Assembly: GCA_002310055.1 (NCBI GenBank)
Contig: DBXS01000004.1
Coordinates: 16,555-43,371 of the forward strand
Source: Clostridiales bacterium UBA1206
GTDB taxonomy: Bacteria; Bacillota; Clostridia; Oscillospirales; CAG-382
DNA length: 26,817 nt
Reading direction: 5' to 3'
In this document: in pieces, positions 1-7,580 of the stretch
Layout: the number at the start of each line of letters is the position of its first letter
Position numbering within the stretch: position 1 is the first letter of the stretch
Notes under the pieces: model-generated
What the model saw: only the letters and a program-made list of their open reading frames with translations
Databases searched by the model: none
What the model was told of the DNA's origin: nothing
Translations under genes and position numbers: made by a program

Positions 1-797
1 TTGCGGAAGCAGGGCGAATAGCTGGTGAGCGTGTGCGGCAGAGTTTTTTCGTCGATTATGGTGTCGATATACTTGCCTATCATCGAATGTTCGCTGGTGC
101 CTATGAGGTACAGATCTTCGCCTTCGATCTTATACATCATAGCGTCCATCTCGGCGAACGACATAACGCCGTTCACCACGGCGGCGCGGATCATAAACGG
201 CGGCACCACATAGGTGAAGCCGCGGCCGATCATAAAGTCGCGCGCGTAGGCGATGACCGCGGAATGCAGACGGGCGATATCGCCCATAAGGTAGTAGAAG
301 CCGTTGCCGGCGACGCGGCGCGCCGCTTCGAGGTCTATGCCGTTGAAGCGTTCCATAATATCGGTGTGGTACGGGATCTCGAAATCGGGAACGACCGGCT
401 CGCCGAAACGTTCGAGCTCCACGTTTTCGCTGTCGTCCTTGCCTATGGGGACAGACGGATCTATTATATTGGGGATGCGCATCATTATTGATGTGATCTT
501 TTCTTCGTGCTCTTTTTCCTCGGCGGTGAGCGAATCTATGCGGCTGCCTTTTTCCGCCATTTCGGCCTTGACTTTTTCGGCTTCGTCGCGTTTGCCCTGA
601 GCCATAAGCCCGCCTATGAGCTTGGACGCCTTGTTGCGCTCGGCGCGGAGCGATTCCACCTCCACTTTGATCTCGCGGTTGCGCTTATCCAGCCCGAGCA
701 CCTCATCTACGAGAGAGAGTTTGTCGAACTGATACTTTTTGCGTATGTTTTCTTTTACCGCTTCGGGGTCGGAGCGCAGGAATTTGATGTCGATCAT
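1..797 (-). CDS. serS: Serine--tRNA ligase, 3' end cut by window edge
   Basis: This class II aminoacyl-tRNA synthetase charges tRNA-Ser with serine in the cytoplasm. About 265 N-terminal residues of a normally ~425-residue protein are present. The protein starts MIDIKFLRSDPEAVKENI, the usual SerRS N-terminus, followed by the long antiparallel coiled-coil tRNA-binding arm (about residues 30-105, with the run RAERNKASKLIGGL). The catalytic domain shows VAGNGFYYLMGDIARL, the serine/ATP region IGTSEHSMIGKY, and the window ends inside motif 2 (LTSYSPCFR). The GTSEHSMIG form is the one commonly seen in Clostridia. The ATG at 797 lies 6 nt after the parB stop, and its AGGAG ribosome site sits inside the parB 3' end, so it is probably translated from the parA-parB transcript. 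Motif 3 lies outside the window. Confidence 0.96.
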   Translation of the reverse strand, partial: MIDIKFLRSDPEAVKENIRKKYQFDKLSLVDEVLGLDKRNREIKVEVESLRAERNKASKLIGGLMAQGKRDEAEKVKAEMAEKGSRIDSLTAEEKEHEEKITSIMMRIPNIIDPSVPIGKDDSENVELERFGEPVVPDFEIPYHTDIMERFNGIDLEAARRVAGNGFYYLMGDIARLHSAVIAYARDFMIGRGFTYVVPPFMIRAAVVNGVMSFAEMDAMMYKIEGEDLYLIGTSEHSMIGKYIDTIIDEKTLPHTLTSYSPCFR

Positions 798-803
798 AAT
801 TGA

Positions 804-1700
804 TTATTCTCCTATATCTTCAAAAAAGTTATTTCCGCATAATTGTTTGAGCAGGACTTCAAGGTCTTTCGCCGAAGAATACGCTATGACGACCTTGCCC
901 TTGCCGTAGGCGCCTTCGTTGATGGCGAGCTTGCGGCCCAGCTTGGAAGACGCGCGCGATTCGAGCCGCCCGTAATAGGAACTGCGCACCTTGCGAGCCG
1001 AAACGGAAGGCGTTTCGGTATCCTGACGTTCGAGCAGGCGCTTTACGCGCCGTTCGGTCTCGCGCACGGAGATCTCTTCGTTTTCGACCGCCAGCGCGAA
1101 TTCGCACAGCTCTTTTTCGGTGAGCTTTTCGGCAAGCGGGAGCAGCGTGCGGGCGTGCCCGAACGAAAGCTTTCCGGCGCGCAGATCGTCGAGCAGTTTT
1201 TCGGGCAGCGCCAGTATGCGCAGCTTGTTTGCGACCGAAGGACGCGACTTGCCCACGCTGAACGCCACGTTTTCCTGGTTCATACCGTATTCGTTTATAA
1301 GGCTTTCGTATCCGCGGGCTTCTTCCACGGGATCCAGGTCTTCGCGCTGGAGGTTTTCCACAAGCGCGACGAGCGACGCGGAGCGATCGTCCAGATCCTT
1401 TACTATGACGGGTACTTCGCTGAGTCCCGCCGCCTTGCAGGCGCGCCAGCGGCGCTCGCCGGCGATGATCTCGTAAAATCCGTTCTGCTTGCGGCGGACC
1501 ACTATGGGCTGGATCAGCCCGTGCTCTTTAATGGAAGCGGCGAGCTCGGCTATGGATTCGGGGTCGAATCTTTTTCTGACCTGCGCGCGGTTGGGTTCGA
1601 TATCCGCAAGGCGGAGCATGCTCACGCCGTTTTGCGAAGTGTCGTTTTCGGCGAGCAGAGCGTCTATGCCTCTGCCCAGACCGCCTTTATATGTAGCCAT
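804..1700 (-). CDS. parB: Chromosome-partitioning protein ParB (Spo0J)
   Basis: ParB/Spo0J is a CTP-dependent DNA clamp that loads at parS sites near the origin, spreads, recruits SMC and works with ParA in chromosome segregation. The protein has 298 residues. The N-terminal GLGRGIDALL peptide, which contacts the ParA ATPase, is at residues 7-16. Box I with the CTP-binding arginine patch GERRWRACKAAG is at 81-92, ENLQRE at 115-120, and the parS-reading helix-turn-helix QENVAFSVGKSRPSVANKLR at about 142-161. The C-terminal dimer domain ends FFEDIGE. I chose the ATG at 1700, 5 nt after the parA stop and preceded by AAGGGTGA at good spacing. A GTG at 1709 overlapping the parA stop is possible, but its ribosome site would be too close. 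Confidence 0.97.
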   Translation of the reverse strand: MATYKGGLGRGIDALLAENDTSQNGVSMLRLADIEPNRAQVRKRFDPESIAELAASIKEHGLIQPIVVRRKQNGFYEIIAGERRWRACKAAGLSEVPVIVKDLDDRSASLVALVENLQREDLDPVEEARGYESLINEYGMNQENVAFSVGKSRPSVANKLRILALPEKLLDDLRAGKLSFGHARTLLPLAEKLTEKELCEFALAVENEEISVRETERRVKRLLERQDTETPSVSARKVRSSYYGRLESRASSKLGRKLAINEGAYGKGKVVIAYSSAKDLEVLLKQLCGNNFFEDIGE

Positions 1701-1705
1701 AGAAT

Positions 1706-2479
1706 TCACCCTTCACATCTTTCCATAAGTTCCAGCGCTATGTCTTCGTAAGCGCGCGAACCCTTGGAGTATTTGTCGTACATATACGCGGGGACGCCGT
1801 AGCTGGGCGCCTCGCTGAGTTTGACGTTGCGCGGAACGGGGCGCGAAAACAGCTTTGCGCCGAAATACTTTTTGATTTCGCCAAGCACCTGCGCGTTGAG
1901 CGTGAGCCGCCCGTCGTACATATTGACGAGCACCCCCACGAGTTCGAGTGACGGGTTCTTGCGCTGCTTGATGTAGCGCACCGTGTTCATAAGCTGCGTG
2001 AGCCCTTCCAGCGAATAAAACTCGCACAAAGCCGGGATGACCAGGCCGTTTGCCGCCGTGAGCGCGTTCAACGTTATGAGCCCCAGCGAGGGCGGACAGT
2101 CGATAAACACGTAATCGTACTTTTCGGCAAGCGGGGTAAGCGATTCGCGCAGCTTGTATTCGCGGTTTTCGATATCGACCAGTTCGATCTCGGCGCCCAC
2201 GAGGTCCATCGTGGAAGGGATGACCGAAAGGTTGGGCACGCAGGTGGAACAGACCGCGTCCGCCGCCGCCGTGCGGGAAATGAGCAGGTCGTAGACCGAA
2301 GCGTGGATCTGCCGCTTGTTGATGCCGAGCCCGGTGGTGGCGTTGCCCTGCGGATCGGTATCCACGAGCAGCACGTTTTTCTTTGCTTTTGCAATGCACG
2401 CGGCTATGTTGACCGCCGACGTGGTCTTGCCCACGCCGCCCTTTTGGTTTGCAAACGCAATTATTTTGTATTTGTTCAT
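1706..2479 (-). CDS. parA: Chromosome-partitioning ATPase ParA (Soj)
   Basis: ParA/Soj is a deviant-Walker-A ATPase that binds DNA non-specifically as an ATP dimer and is stimulated by ParB. In Bacillus-like organisms it also influences DnaA. The 257-residue length is normal. The deviant Walker A KGGVGKTT is at residues 13-20 with the signature lysine, Walker A' VLLVDTDPQGNATTG at 36-50, and Walker B YVFIDCPPSLG at about 123-133. The ATG at 2479 (MNKYKIIAFANQ) is preceded by GGCGGAA. A longer reading from 2539 is excluded because the promoter at 2523-2552 would start transcription near 2516. It is the first gene of parA-parB-serS. Confidence 0.97.
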   Translation of the reverse strand: MNKYKIIAFANQKGGVGKTTSAVNIAACIAKAKKNVLLVDTDPQGNATTGLGINKRQIHASVYDLLISRTAAADAVCSTCVPNLSVIPSTMDLVGAEIELVDIENREYKLRESLTPLAEKYDYVFIDCPPSLGLITLNALTAANGLVIPALCEFYSLEGLTQLMNTVRYIKQRKNPSLELVGVLVNMYDGRLTLNAQVLGEIKKYFGAKLFSRPVPRNVKLSEAPSYGVPAYMYDKYSKGSRAYEDIALELMERCEG

Positions 2480-2522
2480 AAGCGTTCCGCCGTTTTGATT
2501 TTTATTATATGATGCCGTATAT

Positions 2523-2552
2523 ATAATACCACTTAACACGCCCCCGTGTCAA
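2523..2552 (-). promoter_or_regulatory. SigA-type promoter of parA-parB-serS
   Basis: On the minus strand a perfect TTGACA (2547-2552) is followed by an 18-nt spacer and TATTAT (2523-2528). The predicted transcript start is near 2516, about 37 nt ahead of the parA ATG, which fixes the parA start codon. Confidence 0.8.
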
Positions 2553-2610
2553 TATAAATAATATGAATTTTCTTATAAACATAAGTTAATCAAAGCACGC
2601 GCGCCGCAAA

Positions 2611-2645
2611 GAAAGCTCCCGCGGGCGAACGCGCGCCGCGGGAGC
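2611..2645 (-). terminator. Intrinsic terminator after htrA-like gene
   Basis: A perfect 10-bp GC-rich stem (2615-2624 with 2636-2645, GCTCCCGCGG) encloses an 11-nt loop. On the minus strand it is followed by TTTCTTTGC, a modest T-tract. It lies 16 nt past the stop of the protease gene. Confidence 0.75.
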
Positions 2646-2660
2646 AGAATGATTATATTA

Positions 2661-3881
2661 TCAGTTGGGCCGGTATTCGGTGAAAGTGACGGTCACGGTG
2701 ATCTCTTCCGAAGTGTACGTCCTCCCCGAACGGGCGTAGCGTTCGAGTTCTATTTCGGCGCTGTCGCCCACCGAAAGGTTTTTGAGCAGCGACGCGATAT
2801 CGGCGGAAGACGATATTTCGGTGCCGTTTATCGAAATTATGCGGTCGCCGGAACGGATGCCCGCCGCGGCCGCATCTCCCGAAGAAGCCACGGACTGGAC
2901 GTAGACGCCGTATTCGGGCACGCCGTAATACATCGCGTAGTACTGCGAATCGATATCCACAAGCGAAGCGCCCAAGTCGATCCTGCCGCGCACGTAACCG
3001 TATTCCATAAGGTCGCCAACCACCGGCAGCGCGGTCGAAAGCGGGATAGCGAACCCGAGCCCTTCGTAGCTGGTATCGGAATACTTGGCGTTGACGATGC
3101 CTATAAGCTGGCCCGACGAATTGAACAGTCCGCCGCCCGAGTTGCCGGGGTTGACCGCCGCCGAATGCTGGAGCAGCGACATTTCCTTGCCGTCTATCTC
3201 GATATCGCGTTCGAGCGCCGAGACGACGCCTTCGGTGACGGTGCCGCCGAGCTTGCCGAGCGGGTTGCCTATCGCCACCACCATATCGCCCACCTCGAGC
3301 AGGTCGCTTTCGCCCAGCACCGCGGCGGAAAGTCCGCCTTTTTCTATTTTTATGACCGCGATATCGGTCTGCGAATCGGTGCCGACGAGCGACGCGGTGT
3401 ATTCGGCGCCGTCGTGCAGGCGCACTTTTATGGAAGAAGCCCCCGCCACGACGTGGTCGTTGGTGACTATATAGCCGTCTTCGGTGATGATGACGCCGCT
3501 GCCCGCGCCGGTGGTGACGTACTGGCGCATAAACACGCTGGTGGAAGTCGTTTCGGTGGTGATCTCCACCACGCTGTCGGAAGCGAGCTTGGCAACGCTC
3601 TTTACGGTGTAGTATTTATCCGGGTCGACCGTCTCGAGCACTACGGTCTCCGTCTTCTGTTCGGTCTCGGGCTCGCTGCTTTCCAGCCGGTAATCCTGGC
3701 TGCTGTTTTCGGTATGATCCTGCGATTTGGCGTATTTTGCGCCGAAGAAGAACCCCGCTCCGCCGAAAAGCACGCAGAGCGCGACGACTATCGCCGTGAC
3801 CGCGACCCGGCGGTGCGAACGGTTATATTTCACCGGCACGTAAACAGGCGCGCCGTTTGCGTTTTCGTAGTTCGAGTTCAT
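2661..3881 (-). CDS. HtrA/DegP-type membrane-anchored serine protease with PDZ domain
   Basis: This is an S1C-family protease, which degrades or senses misfolded proteins at the outer face of the membrane. In the 406-residue protein, residues 1-25 are a short cytoplasmic tail and 26-48 form one hydrophobic anchor (AVTAIVVALCVLFGGAGFFFG). An acidic linker runs to about residue 90, and the trypsin-like domain spans about 95-295. The triad is visible as H143 (VTNDHVVAGA), D173 (SQTDIAVIKIE) and S248 (VNPGNSGGGLFN). The C-terminal PDZ domain (about 300-385) carries YGVYVQSV and the GDRIISINGTEI turn. The active-site loop reads GNSGGG where most homologues have GNSGGP. The ATG at 3881 follows GGGGCGTATT. 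It lies 60 nt downstream of mntP on the same strand, with a possible own promoter between them. B. subtilis HtrA/YkdA-type proteins share this layout. Confidence 0.93.
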   Translation of the reverse strand: MNSNYENANGAPVYVPVKYNRSHRRVAVTAIVVALCVLFGGAGFFFGAKYAKSQDHTENSSQDYRLESSEPETEQKTETVVLETVDPDKYYTVKSVAKLASDSVVEITTETTSTSVFMRQYVTTGAGSGVIITEDGYIVTNDHVVAGASSIKVRLHDGAEYTASLVGTDSQTDIAVIKIEKGGLSAAVLGESDLLEVGDMVVAIGNPLGKLGGTVTEGVVSALERDIEIDGKEMSLLQHSAAVNPGNSGGGLFNSSGQLIGIVNAKYSDTSYEGLGFAIPLSTALPVVGDLMEYGYVRGRIDLGASLVDIDSQYYAMYYGVPEYGVYVQSVASSGDAAAAGIRSGDRIISINGTEISSSADIASLLKNLSVGDSAEIELERYARSGRTYTSEEITVTVTFTEYRPN

Positions 3882-3914
3882 AATACGCCCCGCTTTCTTT
3901 GTTTTACTGGCCTT

Positions 3915-3920
3915 ATTATA
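3915..3920 (-). promoter_or_regulatory. Possible -10 element for the htrA-like gene
   Basis: A perfect TATAAT lies on the minus strand 34 nt upstream of the htrA-like ATG. No convincing -35 box is seen at 16-18 nt, so this is a weak or regulated promoter, or chance. Read-through from mntP is the alternative because no terminator lies between the two genes. Confidence 0.35.
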
Positions 3921-3941
3921 CCCGCTATTCTTAAACTATCC

Positions 3942-4514
3942 TTAAAAAGCGATAATTCCCAAATGTTCAAGTAAAATTTTCACGCCGAGAAGAATGAGTA
4001 TGACGCCGCCCGCGATCTGCGCCGGTTTCCGGAACTTTTCGCCCATCACTCCGCCTATGCGCACGCCGGCGAACGAGAAGGCGAACGTGACGACGCCGAT
4101 GACCGCGATCGCGAAAAGTATATTCACTTCGAGCATGGCGAACGTGACGCCCGCGGCGAGCGCGTCGATACTGGTGGCTACGGCGAGCACGAGCATCGTC
4201 TTCGCCGACATTTCGGCGCCGCCTTTGTTTTCGTCCTTTTCAAAGATCGCTTCCCACAGCGCCTTGCCGCCTATCAGAAGCAGCAGCCCGAACGCGATCC
4301 AGTGATCGTATTCGGTTATGTATTTTTCAAAACCCGTGCCAAGAAGCCAGCCCAGAAGCGGCATAAGCGCTTGAAAACCGCCGAACCACGCGCCGGCGAT
4401 GAACGAGTTTTTGAGCGGTACGCTTTTTCCGTATGCGAGTCCCTTGCAGACCGAAGCCGCGAAGGCGTCCATGGAAAGCCCCGCCGCAAGCAGTAAAAGT
4501 TCAAATATCCCCAT
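3942..4514 (-). CDS. mntP: Manganese efflux pump MntP
   Basis: MntP (formerly YebN, DUF204) exports Mn2+ across the cytoplasmic membrane to prevent manganese toxicity. The 190 residues match the family length, with six hydrophobic helices in two homologous halves. The hallmark aspartates appear in the repeat motifs GLSMDAFAASVCKGL (D16) and ATSIDALAAGVTFA (D117). Glycine-rich segments FGGFQALMPLLGWLLG and FAGVRIGGVMG correspond to helices 2 and 5. The ATG at 4514 follows AAAGG after a leader of about 30 nt. Many mntP genes are controlled by a yybP-ykoY Mn riboswitch, but the leader here is too short to hold one. Confidence 0.95.
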   Translation of the reverse strand: MGIFELLLLAAGLSMDAFAASVCKGLAYGKSVPLKNSFIAGAWFGGFQALMPLLGWLLGTGFEKYITEYDHWIAFGLLLLIGGKALWEAIFEKDENKGGAEMSAKTMLVLAVATSIDALAAGVTFAMLEVNILFAIAVIGVVTFAFSFAGVRIGGVMGEKFRKPAQIAGGVILILLGVKILLEHLGIIAF

Positions 4515-4547
4515 ATATACCGACCTTTGTTTTTTTGACCGGATACT

Positions 4548-4576
4548 ACTATATCACTAATGCGCGCGTTTGTCAA
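4548..4576 (-). promoter_or_regulatory. SigA promoter of mntP
   Basis: Minus strand TTGACA (4571-4576), a 17-nt spacer and TATAGT (4548-4553). Its -35 box lies only 27 nt from the -35 box of the divergent plus-strand promoter at 4603-4631, so the two share a short regulatory gap. Confidence 0.8.
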
Positions 4577-4602
4577 CACGGCTCAAAATGATTTGAAAAC
4601 TA

Positions 4603-4631
4603 TTGATTTTGACTGTTTTATATGGTATAAT
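4603..4631 (+). promoter_or_regulatory. Promoter of the trmO-GH31-SGNH-SBP operon
   Basis: TTGATT (4603-4608), a 17-nt spacer and a perfect extended -10 TGGTATAAT (TATAAT at 4626-4631). The transcript should begin near 4638. This rules out an upstream in-frame ATG at 4560 as the start of the first gene. Confidence 0.78.
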
Positions 4632-4673
4632 TTAATAACTAAACGACAAGCGAAGTTACTGCGGGTGGATCAC

Positions 4674-5387
4674 TTGGAACTTGACGACAAATTCAGCATA
4701 ATAGCTTACGTCCGCACCGGTTTTCCGACCAAATTCGGCATACCGCGCCAGCCGGCGCGAGTCCCCGGACTGGCGGGGAAGATCGTTTTTGAGCCTATGT
4801 TCAGGAACAAAGAGCTGCTCCGCGGGCTGGAAGGTTTCAGCCACATATGGGTGATATGGCACTGTTCGCTTTCGGCGCCGTTCGGCGCGCGGAGCACCGT
4901 GCGTCCCCCGCGGCTGGGCGGCAACGCACGGGTGGGCGTTTTCGCCACGCGCTCGCCTTTCAGGCCCAACCGCATAGGACTTTCTTGCGTGAAGATAGAA
5001 GAGATCGTGACCGAAAGCCCCGACGGCCCGTATATAGCCGTTTCCGGCGCGGATATGGCGGACGGCACTCCGGTGCTGGACATAAAGCCGTATCTTCCCT
5101 ACGCCGACAGTTTTCCCGGCGCGTCTTGCGGCTTTGCCGGCGCCGGGCTGGACCACCGGCTTGAAGTTGAGATCCCGCCGGAAAAAGCGGCGGTCTTTCC
5201 GCCGGAAATGCTCGGCACGCTCAAAGACTTGCTCGCCGAAGATCCGCGCCCCGCGTACGAAGGCGACGAAAAGCGCGTATACGGGTTCGGCTTTGCGGGG
5301 TTTGAAATAAAGTTCCGGGTCGCGAACGGAATACTGACCGTAACGGATATCAGCGAGGAAACACCCGAAAACGAAGAAAAGACTTAA
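4674..5387 (+). CDS. trmO: TrmO-type tRNA N6-methyltransferase (TsaA/YaeB family)
   Basis: TrmO uses S-adenosylmethionine to methylate N6-threonylcarbamoyladenosine at position 37 of tRNA. The 237-residue protein has the family layout. The N-terminal block reads FSIIAYVRTGFPTKFGIPRQ, then LLRGLEGFSHIWVIWH, then the signature block PPRLGGNARVGVFATRSPFR followed by PNRIGLS, and then DIKPYLPYADS. The C-terminal part has the usual PxYxxDEKRVYGFGFAGFEI-like end. No ATG start is available downstream of the promoter. The TTG at 4674 is preceded by GGGTGG with a 5-nt gap and gives MELDDKFSII, and a GTG at 4665 is the alternative. It lies 24 nt ahead of the GH31 gene, probably in the same transcript, which is an odd place for a tRNA-modifying enzyme. 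Confidence 0.9.
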   Translation: MELDDKFSIIAYVRTGFPTKFGIPRQPARVPGLAGKIVFEPMFRNKELLRGLEGFSHIWVIWHCSLSAPFGARSTVRPPRLGGNARVGVFATRSPFRPNRIGLSCVKIEEIVTESPDGPYIAVSGADMADGTPVLDIKPYLPYADSFPGASCGFAGAGLDHRLEVEIPPEKAAVFPPEMLGTLKDLLAEDPRPAYEGDEKRVYGFGFAGFEIKFRVANGILTVTDISEETPENEEKT

Positions 5388-5411
5388 AAAGGCACAAAAC
5401 GGAGAACAGTT

Positions 5412-7580
5412 ATGATAAAACATTTTCCTTCACAGTTCGTATCTTTTGAAAACGATTTCTGCTCGCGCACGCCGGAATACCCGCATATCGGCGAAAACGT
5501 GCGCGTCGACTGCATCATCGAAAACAACGCCTCCGTTCCCGAACTCGAATACTGGGTGTACGGCGGCGAAAACGTAAAGGTCGCAGGCAAGGGCGACGGG
5601 CGCCGTTATTCGTTCGAGCTCGGCGCGTTCAAAGAGCGCTGCTTTGTGAACTACCGCATTTCCTGCGGCGGCGAACGCAGCCGTATATTCACTTTCCCCG
5701 TTTGCGAAATAAAGCGCTGCGAACGCTTTGAAGCGCTCTATTTCCGCGGCGATTCGTTCTGCGGCGTGCTGGGCGACGGTTACTGCGTGAACCTTGATCT
5801 GGGCGAAAACCTCAACGTTTCGTGTTCCGGTAGCATAAGAAGAGGCGCGTACACCATATCGGCGGATCTGCCGCTGTGCGGCACGCGGCTCAAAGTCGGC
5901 GGCAGAGGGCTGTGGAGCCTGGGCAAATGCCGCGTGACGGCGATAACGCTCGAACTGAACGCCGACGGCGCCGCCGTGCGATCCACCGTCGAGACCGAAA
6001 TAGAACGCAATCACGTCTTCGGGACCGGCGAGAGATTCGATTCGGTCGACCAGAACGGAAAAAGCACTTCCGGCCAGGTCGAGGAACGCTGTTTTTATCA
6101 GGAAGAGATAACTTATATCCCGGTGCCGTTCTTCTTCACCGATACCGGTCTCGGCTGGTATTGCCGCGGCACCGTACCCGCCGCCATGGATTTCGGCGAC
6201 AAAGTAACAATAACCCGCGAATCCGCGGGAAGCTGCATTTTTGAAGACACGCTGTTCTGCGGCGAGCCGAAACAGCTTTTGAAGACGTATTTCGCGCTTT
6301 CCGGTCAGCCCGAGCTGCCGCCCGAATGGGTATACGGCGTATGGCTGAGCGCCAACGGATGGAACCGCACCAAGGAAGTTTACGAAGTGCTGGACGAGAT
6401 GCGCGAAAATTCCTACCCCGCGTCGGTGCTGGTGCTGGAACCCTGGAGCGACGAAAGCACGTTCCACGAATGGGACCGCGTGCGTTTCGCCGCCCACGAC
6501 AGTATGATGCGCGACGTCCGCGCCGCCGGACTGCACGTGGTGCTGTGGCAGATATCCACCATCCACGCGGGTTCGACCGACGAAAAAGAGGCGCTTGAAA
6601 ACGGCTACTGCATCAAAAACGAAGACGGCACGCCGTTCTACATTCCCGACGGCTGGTGCAAGGGCAATCTGATATGCGATTTTTCCAACCCCAAGGCGTG
6701 CGAATGGTGGTTCGGCCACCGGAAGCATCTGCTCGATGAAGGCGTGGAGGGGTTCAAGACCGACGGCGGCGAATACGTTATGGATAAGACGGTCCGCCAG
6801 TTCGACGGCAAACGCGGGCTGGAGGCGCGCAACCTGCACCCGCTTCAGTATCAGAAAGCGTATCACGATTTTATGCGCGAAAACGGAGTGAACGGCGTGA
6901 CGTTCAGCCGTTCCGGCTACGGCGGATGCCAGACCACGCCGCTCCACTGGGCGGGCGACCAGTCCAGCGAATGGCGCGAACTGAGAGGTCAGCTCGCTGC
7001 AGGCGTTTCTTCCGCCCTTTCGGGGATAATGTTCTGGGGATTCGATATCGGTTCGTTAGGCGGACCGCTTCCGAACAAAGAGCTGTATCTTCGTTCCACC
7101 GCGTTCGCCTGTTTCTGCCCCATAATGCAGTGGCATTCCATGGTGATGCCCGATCAGCTCGCCCCGAGATACGACAAAAAGACTTACAACGACCGTTCGC
7201 CGTGGAACCTGGCGCGGCAGTTCGGCGACAAAGAGATACTCACGATAGCTTCGCGTTTCGCACGGCTCAGACATTCGCTCATACCGTATATCGCTTCCGA
7301 AGCGGAATACTGCGCGGCGAACGGAAGGCCCCTGATGGCACAGCTTTGCATAGATTTTCCGCAGGATAAAAACGCGTGGAACGCGTGGGACGAGTATATG
7401 TTCGGGCGCGACCTGCTCGTCGCTCCCGTCTATACCGAGGGCGCGACCGGCAGAGACGTTTATTTCCCCAAAGGCGTATGGGAAGACATATTCACCCGCA
7501 GTGTGTACGAAGGCGGCGCGACGAAATACGTCGAATGTCCGCTCGACCGTATCCCCGTGTTTATGAGGAAAAAGCAATGA
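5412..7580 (+). CDS. Glycoside hydrolase family 31 (alpha-glycosidase)
   Basis: GH31 enzymes are retaining alpha-glucosidases, alpha-xylosidases and relatives acting on non-reducing alpha-linked sugars. The 722-residue protein has an N-terminal beta-sandwich (about 1-295), a TIM barrel (about 300-620) and C-terminal beta domains. The entry to the barrel shows PPEWVYGVWLSANGWNRTKE. The nucleophile is D451 in GFKTDGGE, resembling the FKTDFGE form of alpha-xylosidase YicI more than the WxDMNE form of alpha-glucosidases. The likely acid/base is D516 in LHWAGDQSSEW, followed by SSALSGIMFWGFDIGSLGG. It has no signal peptide, so it should act in the cytoplasm on imported oligosaccharides. GGAG lies 7 nt before the ATG. 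Its stop codon overlaps the start of the next gene (ATGA). The substrate cannot be fixed from sequence. Confidence 0.93.
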   Translation: MIKHFPSQFVSFENDFCSRTPEYPHIGENVRVDCIIENNASVPELEYWVYGGENVKVAGKGDGRRYSFELGAFKERCFVNYRISCGGERSRIFTFPVCEIKRCERFEALYFRGDSFCGVLGDGYCVNLDLGENLNVSCSGSIRRGAYTISADLPLCGTRLKVGGRGLWSLGKCRVTAITLELNADGAAVRSTVETEIERNHVFGTGERFDSVDQNGKSTSGQVEERCFYQEEITYIPVPFFFTDTGLGWYCRGTVPAAMDFGDKVTITRESAGSCIFEDTLFCGEPKQLLKTYFALSGQPELPPEWVYGVWLSANGWNRTKEVYEVLDEMRENSYPASVLVLEPWSDESTFHEWDRVRFAAHDSMMRDVRAAGLHVVLWQISTIHAGSTDEKEALENGYCIKNEDGTPFYIPDGWCKGNLICDFSNPKACEWWFGHRKHLLDEGVEGFKTDGGEYVMDKTVRQFDGKRGLEARNLHPLQYQKAYHDFMRENGVNGVTFSRSGYGGCQTTPLHWAGDQSSEWRELRGQLAAGVSSALSGIMFWGFDIGSLGGPLPNKELYLRSTAFACFCPIMQWHSMVMPDQLAPRYDKKTYNDRSPWNLARQFGDKEILTIASRFARLRHSLIPYIASEAEYCAANGRPLMAQLCIDFPQDKNAWNAWDEYMFGRDLLVAPVYTEGATGRDVYFPKGVWEDIFTRSVYEGGATKYVECPLDRIPVFMRKKQ

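Noticed and set aside
4515..4547. Mn riboswitch (yybP-ykoY) before mntP
   Set aside because: The promoter leaves a leader of only about 30 nt, too short for that RNA.
4560..4673. N-terminal extension of TrmO from an ATG at 4560
   Set aside because: It lies upstream of the promoter (-10 at 4626-4631), and the added residues do not match the family.
4658..4676. ACTGCGGGTGGATCACTTG resembles the 3' end of 16S rRNA
   Set aside because: The similarity covers only about 16 bases with no other rRNA sequence around. It overlaps the TrmO start and is most likely chance.
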